Assembly (NCBI RefSeq): GCF_900005765.1
Contig: NC_041679.1
Location: forward strand, 124,001-188,000
From: Plasmodium relictum
Lineage: Eukaryota > Apicomplexa > Aconoidasida > Haemosporida > Plasmodiidae
Length of the DNA stretch: 64,000 nt
Direction: 5' to 3'
The position numbers were made by a program, and so were the translations under genes. A model generated the notes under the pieces. The model did no database searches, was not told where the DNA came from, and saw nothing but the letters and a program-made list of their open reading frames with translations. Shown in pieces: positions 11,593 to 20,343 of the stretch. How positions within the stretch are numbered: the stretch's first letter is position 1; every line of letters begins with the position of its first letter.

Positions 11593-11747
11593 AGATAAAT
11601 AAATTCATTGCTCTTAATTAATATGTAGTTTTAATAATTTTCTAGATAAAATTTATTTATATGTGTGCTTTATTAATTGAATAGCACTAATCAATTAGTA
11701 AGACAAATTTTTAAATTTTGTCTTATCTAGTAGTATACTACATGCAA
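11593..11747 (+). repeat. dispersed repeat B, copy 3
   Basis: It matches 5692-5846 through 'aaattcattgc', 'gaatagcactaatcaatta' and the 'gtcttatctagtagtat' end. Like copy 1, it is followed by a plus-oriented LTR start. Confidence 0.7.
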
Positions 11748-12104
11748 TGTTTAAGGTATTAAAACCGTGACCAATTTAGTGCGTCTAATAAGAATTTTTT
11801 TTTAGACATATCTCGATTACAAAAAAAAAAAAGAATATTATGTCTTTTTATTTTTTTTTTTTTTCTTGATCATAAAAATTTTTTTTATGGAAAAACATTG
11901 AAAAAGAAAAGGGTACCAAGTGGATTACTTTTATTTTTATTTAGCTTTTATAGACTTTTATTTTTCTTAAAGTGATTTAATTAATTTTGTATTATACACA
12001 GAATTTGTAATACAAAATTATAAAGGAGTCCTAAAGCTTGCTTTTTATTAAATTGGATATTCATTACTTTTATCCAAGTCTTTGAATGTCCAATTAATAA
12101 AACA
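11748..12104 (+). mobile_element. divergent short LTR (copy L8b)
   Basis: It starts TGTTTAAGG directly after repeat B and ends 'tccaattaataaaaca'. Its last 60 bp align with the end of L5, but with 'tatccaagtctttg' in place of 'ctctagcaaagtca'. At about 357 bp it is much shorter than the other copies, so it is either internally deleted or a separate subfamily. Confidence 0.45.
11983..12019. repeat. 12-bp perfect inverted repeat
   Basis: The arms aattttgtatta (11983-11994) and taatacaaaatt (12008-12019) are separated by 13 nt. The structure sits inside the divergent LTR copy L8b. Confidence 0.7.
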
Positions 12105-12107
12105 CTT

Positions 12108-12157
12108 GGATATTAAACAAATAAATTAATAAATAGCATGTATAACTAAATACACGG

Positions 12158-12199
<42 letters not shown>

Positions 12200-12708
12200 T
12201 TATTCTATTATATGTATAATAGCATTCAATATATATAATATTTAATTTGAATTAAACAATTCTATATTGCTTGACATACATGTTTACATTTATAAATGTG
12301 TTTTTATTTACAAAGAATAAGTATATTCTTTTAATTAAAAAAACACACAAAATTTATAGCAAACAACAAAAATTAAGCCCTAAGTTCTTAAATATTATAT
12401 AAAAAAAATATATAAATCGAATACAACATAAACATTATATTATTTATATCAATTTTTTATCTTTCAATTAAAATTAATAATATTTCAATTCAAAACACGT
12501 CAAAAATTTCCCAAAAAAAAAAAATTAAATTATTTCTTTTTTTTTTATTCAAGGATATATAAAAAAAAAATAAACAAAAAAAAAATATAACTATATATAT
12601 ATATTTTTTTTATTTATAACTAGCGTCAGAGAATGGCTTACTTATATTTCCCTGACTATTAAGATAATTTTATATTAAAAAAAGTTAATAATATTTTTTT
12701 ATTAACCA
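12108..12708 (-). mobile_element. LTR, near full length (copy L9)
   Basis: Minus-oriented LTR with right edge attaacca at 12701-12708. Its left terminal block is altered where it meets copy L8b head to head. It includes a (TA)19 tract at 12161-12198. Landmarks 'aaattaataaatagcatg', 'tttacaaagaataagtat' and 'ctagcgtcagagaatgg' are all present. Confidence 0.7.
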
Positions 12709-13010
12709 GTTATTCAATATTATTTCAAAATATACAAATCGAATACAACATAAGCATTATACTTTTCATACCTTAATTTTTATCTTTCAATTAAAAATTA
12801 ATAATCTTTCAACTCAAAACATAAACAACTTCCAAAAAAAAAGTTAAAAATACATTTTTTTTTTTTAAATTACAAATTTATATAAAAAAAAAATATAACT
12901 TTATATATATATTTTTTTTAACTAGCATCAGTGCATGTTTGACTTTTGTTTTCCTAACTAGTAAGCTAATTTTATACTACAAAAGGATGATAACATTTTT
13001 TTATTAACCA
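12709..13010 (-). mobile_element. LTR fragment (copy L10)
   Basis: The 5' half of a minus-oriented LTR, about 300 bp, with edge attaacca at 13003-13010. Its other half is missing where it meets L9. It acts as the 3' LTR of the remnant at 13011-13242. Confidence 0.7.
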
Positions 13011-13242
13011 TACTCTACCTCCAAGAGAAGTAATAACATTACATATAGTTTGCTCTTTTTGGCTTGTTTTGTAGCTTCTAACTCCTTATGTATTATTTTA
13101 TTATTTCTTCTATCCTTTCTATTCAAATATTCAAATAGCAAAAGGTTATTTCTATTACAAATATCAAAATAATCTTTTGGTTTTAATACTTTAGCAGTGT
13201 CTAATTTTATTTTACAATGGTCAGCTACTTGTACTAGGCCTC
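13004..13242 (-). pseudogene. retroelement gag/pol remnant 2
   Basis: About 78 codons are open on the minus strand between LTRs L11 and L10. They include LVQVADH, LKPKDYFDI and a basic region RKDRRNNK. The stop is supplied by the LTR's own TGGTTAA. It is homologous to the remnant at 8585-8854 (LIQAVDK, LEPKSHFDI). No start codon is present. It is the only internal sequence left in this copy, so nearly the whole coding region was deleted. Confidence 0.6.
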
Positions 13243-13756
13243 TGATTTATTAATTGCCCGTTTAATGACTTTGCTAGAGTATTAAACAAACAAATTAATA
13301 AAGAGCATGTATAACTAAGTATACGTTTATATATATATATTCGTTTTTATTATATATATATATATACTGTTTTCTTATGATGCATAATATTTAATTGAAG
13401 TTAAATTTTACTGCATCTTTTAATAAACCTATTAACAGTTATAAATGAGTTTTTATTTACAAAGAATTAATATCTTCTTTTAATTAAAAACATACAAATA
13501 ATTTATAACAATTTATTAAGTCAAAATTTTATGATATTCAATGTTATTTCAAAAATATACATTGAATAATACATAAATATTTCTCTTATCTCTTAAGTTT
13601 TTAATAAGTTAACATTTCTTTCTTTTAATTTTTATTTACACTAAAAATTAAAACATAACATAACATAAAACTCTTCCAAAAAAAAAAATATTTAATTTTT
13701 TTTTTTTTTTTTTTTAAATTACAAAGATGTATATATATATAAATAAACAAACAAAA
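13243..13756 (-). mobile_element. LTR running into the gap (copy L11)
   Basis: It starts TGATTTATTAATTGCCCG and is nearly identical to copy L7 (10849 on) through 'aaataaacaaacaaaa', where the N run begins. The remaining about 120 bp of LTR, ending ttaacca in other copies, are expected inside the gap. Confidence 0.8.
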
Positions 13757-14056
13757 NNNNNNNNNNNNNNNNNNNNNNNNNNNNNNNNNNNNNNNNNNNN
13801 NNNNNNNNNNNNNNNNNNNNNNNNNNNNNNNNNNNNNNNNNNNNNNNNNNNNNNNNNNNNNNNNNNNNNNNNNNNNNNNNNNNNNNNNNNNNNNNNNNNN
13901 NNNNNNNNNNNNNNNNNNNNNNNNNNNNNNNNNNNNNNNNNNNNNNNNNNNNNNNNNNNNNNNNNNNNNNNNNNNNNNNNNNNNNNNNNNNNNNNNNNNN
14001 NNNNNNNNNNNNNNNNNNNNNNNNNNNNNNNNNNNNNNNNNNNNNNNNNNNNNNNN
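13757..14056. other. assembly gap, 300 N
   Basis: Exactly 300 N, between an LTR on the left and a tandem-repeat coding region on the right. Both flanks are repetitive and the round length suggests a placeholder, so the true size is unknown. Confidence 0.98.
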
Positions 14057-15405
14057 AAATACAAGAAGACAAAGAAATACAAGAAGATAAAGAGATACAG
14101 GAAGATAAAGAAATACAAGAAAGTAAAGAAGAAATACAAGATAAAGGAATTCAAGAAGACAAAAAAATACAAGAAGATAAAGAGATACAGGAAGATAAAG
14201 AAATACAAGAAAGTAAAGAAGAAATACAAGATAAAGAAATACAAGAAGACAAAGAAACACAGGAAGATAAAGAAATACAAGAAGACAAAGAAATACAAGA
14301 CGATAAAGAGATACAGGAAGATAAAGAAATACAAGAAAGTAAAGAAGAAATACAAGATAAAGGAATTCAAGAAGACAAAAAAATACAAGAAGATAAAGAA
14401 ACACAGGAAGATAAAGAAATACAAGAAAATAAAGAAAAAATACAAGAAAGCAAAGAAGAAATACAAGAAAGCAAAGAAGAAATACAAGAAGAGGAAGATA
14501 TAAAAACAAACAATGGTGAAAAAAAAAGAGAAAGTGAAATAAATGATATAAACAAAGAAAATAGTCAAATTAATATTGATGAAGTTCTAAAAAATGAAAA
14601 TAATGTAACTGCAAAAATTGAAGTAGAAAAGGTAAGCAAGTTTTATTTGCAAAATTTTGATAACAGAAGTGATTGTGAAGAAGAAAAAAAGGTTGCTGAT
14701 TTAGTTACTGAAGTTATAGAAGAGATATCTTTGATTGAATATAAAGATAAAAACAGTCCTATTGATAATAATGGAAAAAATTGTGAGCTATCTAATGTTT
14801 CTATATATTGTACACAAGTAGATAATGCATGTATCGATTATAATAAAAAAAAAATAAAAAATTTAAGTGATGCATTAAATAAAAAAGAAAATTTAAGTAG
14901 TGATACCAATAAAGATATAGACAAAAATATAAATGATAATACAAATAGAAATATCATTAGCAATTCTACTAATTTACACAATATATCTACGAATTGCGAG
15001 AATAATATAACTGATCATCTAATAGAAAATGGGGAATTGCAAGAGAATGCTATGATAAATGAAAAAAACGAAAAACCTGAATTTTTAACATATGTAAATA
15101 ATTCAGTAATAGATAATTTAAATGATACTAAGGAAAACCCATTATCTGAATGTAACAAAAAATTCAGTGAAAATTCCATTGTAAAAGAAGAATCATTTAA
15201 AAATACAAATTTTAAAGAATCGCAAGTATGTGAACAAAGATTAAATGAAAGTGTTTATAAAGAAAATTTAGCAAAAGACATAGAAAATACAAAATTTAGT
15301 GCTGATAAAGAACAAATTGTACATAAAAACAATGATGAAGTAACTAAAAATAAAGATAAAAAAAAACATAAAAGAAAAAAGAATAAAAAGAATAAGGAGA
15401 GGTGA
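14057..15405 (+). CDS. glutamate-rich repeat protein, 5' end missing in gap
   Basis: The correct frame has codons starting at 14059 and is open for about 449 codons to the TGA at 15403-15405; it has no start because it emerges from the gap. The first 135 or so residues are tandem short units of the type KEIQED, with variants ESKEEIQDKGIQED and KETQED. The longer unit recurs at 14119, 14209 and 14335, spaced 90 and 126 nt apart, both multiples of three. The rest is Asn/Lys/Glu-rich and hydrophilic, ending in a strongly basic tail (KKKHKRKKNKKNKER). Purine-rich DNA keeps other frames open too, but those give implausible YKK- or LYFFF-type sequences. A GTAAGC at 14631 resembles a splice donor but the frame reads on. 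I do not recognise the protein. Acidic repeats of this kind occur in exported and surface Plasmodium proteins and prove no function. Confidence 0.75.
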
Positions 15406-17211
15406 AATGAAAAATATAAATATTAGTTGATTAAGAGTAAAAATTAAATGAGAAAAATAAAAAAAAACAAAAAGAAAAATAACTTTAATTCATCTTAATA
15501 ATGCTTAAAATAATCAAATATTAAAACTCTTTTCATTATGTTTTTGAATCTATGAAGAAGGCAATGTTCATATAAATATTTAAAAGATGATCTTAAATGT
15601 GATTATTACTTTTGCGTTTAATATCTAAAAATTAATAATGTATTTTTATTTTTAATTATTGAAAATTAAAAATAAAAATTGTATATACCTTTTGTATAAT
15701 TTTTTTTGTTAAAATTTTTCATATTCACAAAATTTAAACACAGATGTTATATTAATAAACACATTTCCATTTTTTTCTTATTTTTCCTTCTTATTTTTTT
15801 ATATTAATAGAAATAACTAAAATTACATTTTTTTTTTTTTTTTAAATATTTTTGAAGAAAAAATAAAAGAAAAAAAGGTAAATTTAATTCTGTATTAAAG
15901 TCTTTTACAACATATTATGTTTTTCTTTTTAACTTTTTTGAATTATATGAATTACTAAAAAAAAATAAAAAATAAATAAACAATATATTAACAAGTATTT
16001 AAAAAAAAAAAAGAAAAAAAAAAAAGACTTAGTACTTCACTTTTTTTTCAATTTGGGGATGTACTAATAAAATGTATAATATATAAATAGAATTATACAT
16101 TGTTATACTAGATAAAAAAATTATGAAAGTATTTTATATCAATTGTGTAAGAAAATATCTAAATTTTATAAATAATTTTTTGCACACAATTATAAACCTT
16201 ATTCAATGTATTAAAGAAATTTCTATATTTTTACACAAAAAACTTATTTGAGAAAAAAACAAAATAAAATGTATTAAAATATTTTTAAAAATAATTCTTT
16301 ATAATTTTTTAAAAAAAAACATACGCATTCTTTTATTTACCTAAACATGAATGATGTTGAAATTTAGTAGGCTTTTTACTTTTTGCTTTTTATAAAATAA
16401 TATTTCCTTTTAGAGTTTTAAGGAAAGATAAAATTTTTTAACTGAAAATTTATATATAAAAGAATAAAAAAATGTAAGTATAATCTTTTCTTTTTATTTG
16501 ATTTTTTTTGTAAAATATTTTAATTATGAAAATGATTAATTATAAGAAGGAATTTAAAGTATACTTATTTTAATTTCTAATATAATAATAAATTTTTTTT
16601 TTTTTATTTTATATGAGTTGTTTGATCCTGTCCAATATTTATTTAAAATTTTAATATATCTTAATAGTGTATATATATATAAGAAACATTTTTTTATTCA
16701 TTTTTACATAATTGTAAAAATTTTTAAATATACTTTTTTTCTGTTATTTTTTATATTTTTCTATTGTTTAGTATTATAAAATAAAAATATATGTATTTTT
16801 TATTTTTTATTGTATATATTAAAATGTGTATATTTTTTAATACGTGTTCTGTAATATATAGTATTTGGTAATTCCCGTACAATAAAAATAGGTACGTGCA
16901 TATTTATTTTTTACTTATTTTATATTAATCAACTGTATTGTTTTTATTTGATTTCTTATTGTGATTTTCTTCATCATACTATATTATTATTTCCTTTTCT
17001 TATTTTTATCTTTATTTTATGTAATTTTTTGTAATAACACGAAATGAAAAAAATTTTTTTTTTTTGCATAAATATATTAGCATAAATGTTTTTTTTAATG
17101 GAAACTTCAAAAAATTTTTCATTTTTCTTTTCTTTACAATATTTTTGTTGTTACAAATAAAAAATATTTAAAAAATATACTTAAAAAAAACAAAAAAAAG
17201 AAAAATCTAAA
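15406..17211. other. AT-rich spacer at the subtelomere/core boundary
   Basis: 1.8 kb with no LTR landmarks and no credible ORF. All sequence to the right is conserved-gene core. Confidence 0.6.
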
Positions 17212-19644
17212 ATGGATTTAGAAGAAATTGATATTGGTATAAATCGAGTGGATATTAAAGATGAAAAAATATATTACGTTATTTTGGTTAAATACAAAGA
17301 TTTAAAATATGAAACAAATAAAAGATATAGTGAATTTGAAGAATTACATTGTGAATTATTACACTTTGGTTTTTCAGCTTTACCAAATTTACCAAAAAAA
17401 AAATTATTGTCTTATAAAAATAGTGATTATATAAATTATAGAAAAAGAGTTTTGAATTCTTATATACAGAATTTATTTATTAGACCAGATGTAAGATGCT
17501 GTGCTATATTTTTGAATTTTCTTATGTTTTATGATAAAATAAATTTATCTATTGAAGTTGTAAAAACGAAATTATTAAATAGTATAGGTTCACAAAAATT
17601 TTCATTGTGTGATTTATATATTAATGAAAAGTATAATTTTATAATTTGCATTTATGAGGATAAAAGTAATTTAAGTAGATTAGGAAAATTATGGTCAATA
17701 ATTGAACCTGATATAGTAGGTGAAATTAAAATTTTTTCATATAATAATGATCTTACTTCTATGTTTGTTGAAAAATATAAAGAACAAACTATTTATAAAG
17801 CAAGAAATATTATTTGCGTAGAAAAAAAAAATGAAGTTATTATTTCAGGTGACGATGGAAAAATTCATATATATAAGATAGATACAGAACTTCTTACCTT
17901 AACATATATAAAAAGTATTCCTTGTCATAATGATTCAATATTAAAAATGATGCAATTAAATGATAATTTTTTTTGCACATGTGGTTATGATAATGCTTTC
18001 AGATTATATTATTTAGATAATTACAAAATTATTAGTGGGGGTAGGTGCAATAAAAGGTTAGATAAAGATAAAATAACTACATGCCATTTATTAGAATATA
18101 ACAATATTGTTATTGGTACTGATTGCTCATTATTTTTTATATATAATATGAGTAGTAACCCCCCTATATATTTAGATACAAAAAAACTAAAAAATGGAGA
18201 AAAAATAAATTGCTTTGCAAATACAGATAAATATTTATTTATAGGTTATGATAATGTTATTGCCTGCTATAATTATCGTTATATTAACGATAGCAAAAAT
18301 GCAAAAGATAATCATATAAAGAATGAATTACTAATAAAAGGTAAAAATGATATAAAAAATGTTTCATCGGCAAATGGTGAGAATAATAACACTGATTATA
18401 ATAAAAGTTATGACTATAATAACCACTCATATAAATATAATTTGAACAATTATAATATATCAAATGAAAGCATAGCTACTACTACTGCTACTGCCAATAA
18501 TAACGATAAAAGCGAACATAAAAAATATATAACAAAATTAGTTATTGACAATAATATTTCGGCACAGTATATCCCACCTTTAGTTTATGATAATAATGTC
18601 TTATCTTTATGTATTAATAAAAATAAAAAAGTTTTATATGCAGGTTATGAAGATGCTATTATCATATGGTCTATAACTAGCGGTTTAATCATTTCTTCCT
18701 TTCATGGTCATACAAATGGTGTCCATTTTTTAAAATTTTTGAACGATTCAGAATTTTTATTATCAGGTGGAAATGGAGGAAATTTAAAAATATGGAAAAG
18801 TGATATAGATAATTTTAAAATATGGAAACCTAAGAGAAATTACAAAAAAAATGACTTAAAGTTAACCAATAAAGATGGGTATAAATATAATGTTACTGAT
18901 CAGGATAATTTTAATTTTAATGAAAGTGATAATAGTTATCATGGGTATAAAAGCAGTGCAAATAGTGAAACTATATCTCTGGACAATATATTAGATCAAA
19001 CTGACAAAAAAAATAATTGCGAAATTTTCGATACCTCTAATTATAAGAAAAATCTAATTAATAATAATGAATCAATTAATGTAAGCAGTTTAAATTCAAG
19101 ATATAATATTTTTTATGATAAAAATCAAGATACACCAAATTATCTTACATCAGATATGAGTAATTTAGATGTCTGCGTTATTAATAATAAAAATGATATA
19201 AAAAAAAGTAATAATTGCGATTATAATTTAAATGATAATTATGATAAAAAAGGCAATTTTGATGGAAATATGTACTATGGTTATGATTCAAATCAGAACA
19301 TTTCCTGTGAAAGTATATCAAATAGGAATGTAGAATGCGATTATAAAACGAATTTGAATATAGATAATTTTAACAATATTCACCAAAATAATTACGACAA
19401 TAATATTAATAAAAATTTTATATATAAAGAAAATATTTTTCGAGATATCGTTTATAAAACAGAACCTCATTACATGAATCGTAATTATGCACCTATTGAA
19501 GAGTCATGTAATAATAAAAATACAGATAAGATAGATTATATTAACATTAATGATATTAATGAAAATGATAATTCTAATAATTTAAAAAAGAATATTGTTT
19601 GTATTAGTGATGAAGATGATGATTTGGTTTCAGCTTTTACTTAA
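17212..19644 (+). CDS. PX domain / WD40 repeat phosphoinositide-binding protein (810 aa)
   Basis: The N-terminal PX domain spans about residues 5-110. It shows the lipid-binding hallmark RYSEF with Arg38, the LPNLPKKKLL loop (residues 58-67) and Arg77-Lys-Arg in the following helix. PX domains of this type bind PI3P and related lipids on endomembranes. Beta-propeller repeats follow from about residue 140 to 545, with recognisable blades ISGDDGKIHIYKI, HNDSILKMM...GYDNAFRLYYL and GHTNGVHFLKFL...GGNGGNLKIWK. An Asn-rich insert of about 60-70 residues sits inside the propeller. The C-terminal about 260 residues are low complexity and end in an acidic stretch. The start is the first ATG of the frame. 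I recall a putative phosphoinositide-binding protein at the equivalent place in P. falciparum, but that is memory and not a search. A vesicle-trafficking role on endosomes or the food vacuole is inference. Confidence 0.85.
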   Translation: MDLEEIDIGINRVDIKDEKIYYVILVKYKDLKYETNKRYSEFEELHCELLHFGFSALPNLPKKKLLSYKNSDYINYRKRVLNSYIQNLFIRPDVRCCAIFLNFLMFYDKINLSIEVVKTKLLNSIGSQKFSLCDLYINEKYNFIICIYEDKSNLSRLGKLWSIIEPDIVGEIKIFSYNNDLTSMFVEKYKEQTIYKARNIICVEKKNEVIISGDDGKIHIYKIDTELLTLTYIKSIPCHNDSILKMMQLNDNFFCTCGYDNAFRLYYLDNYKIISGGRCNKRLDKDKITTCHLLEYNNIVIGTDCSLFFIYNMSSNPPIYLDTKKLKNGEKINCFANTDKYLFIGYDNVIACYNYRYINDSKNAKDNHIKNELLIKGKNDIKNVSSANGENNNTDYNKSYDYNNHSYKYNLNNYNISNESIATTTATANNNDKSEHKKYITKLVIDNNISAQYIPPLVYDNNVLSLCINKNKKVLYAGYEDAIIIWSITSGLIISSFHGHTNGVHFLKFLNDSEFLLSGGNGGNLKIWKSDIDNFKIWKPKRNYKKNDLKLTNKDGYKYNVTDQDNFNFNESDNSYHGYKSSANSETISLDNILDQTDKKNNCEIFDTSNYKKNLINNNESINVSSLNSRYNIFYDKNQDTPNYLTSDMSNLDVCVINNKNDIKKSNNCDYNLNDNYDKKGNFDGNMYYGYDSNQNISCESISNRNVECDYKTNLNIDNFNNIHQNNYDNNINKNFIYKENIFRDIVYKTEPHYMNRNYAPIEESCNNKNTDKIDYININDINENDNSNNLKKNIVCISDEDDDLVSAFT

Positions 19645-20343
19645 TTTTTTTTTTTTTTTTTTTTTTTGGTTAAGGACTTTATTTATATGTAATTTATCAA
19701 TAATCAAAGATAGTTTTTTTCCTTATTTATTTTTACTTTTTTTTTTTTTTTTAATAAAGATTAATTTAAAAAAAATAACAAAAGAAAAAATTAAAAAGAA
19801 AATATGTTTATAAATTTTAATAAGATATAAGTATTTATTACTACTATTATAAAAATGGTTAAATTGTTGAATTAAGTTAAAAAAGAAAAAAAAAAAAATT
19901 TAATTAAAAAATATAGACAAAAGAATACTGAAAGAATTTTTACAAAAAAAAAGAATTTTAAAATAAAGATGTATACATAAAAATTTTGTAAAAAAACTAT
20001 CTTTAAAACAAAGATTCTTACAAAAAAAAAAAAAAAGGTACAAAAAAAATTATTGTAATTAGTATGTACAAAAAAAGTATCGGAAAGAAGACTTTAATGC
20101 TTTATTTTTATTATAGCATACAGAAAAATAAAACAAGAAAGAGAAAGAAAAAAAAAAAAAAAAAAAATATAATTTTTGAATTTAAAACGTAAATATATAT
20201 TTTAGAAAAATTAAAATAATTTTAAGAAAATACTTGAGAGTAAATAAATAAATATATGTATATATATTACCAAGAAAAAAATAAAATTTTGTAAAAATAA
20301 TATAATTTTTATCTGCAAGTTCATATAGCACTTAGAAAATTAT
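19645..20343. other. convergent 3' intergenic spacer
   Basis: About 700 bp between two convergent genes, rich in T runs then A runs. No gene seen. Confidence 0.6.

Noticed and set aside
1-13756. CRISPR-like array or telomeric repeats
   Set aside because: The repeated blocks are long, in mixed orientation and LTR-like. No short direct repeats with unique spacers and no Plasmodium telomere heptamers are present.
13625-14568. Long minus- and plus-strand ORFs across the gap (LYFF-, KYKK-type)
   Set aside because: They count Ns as codons and are other-frame shadows of the Glu-rich repeat; the frame ending at 15405 is the only one that extends into normal coding sequence.
14631-14640. Splice donor (GTAAGC) in the Glu-rich gene
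   Set aside because: The reading frame continues without interruption and with the same composition for 255 codons, so no intron is needed.
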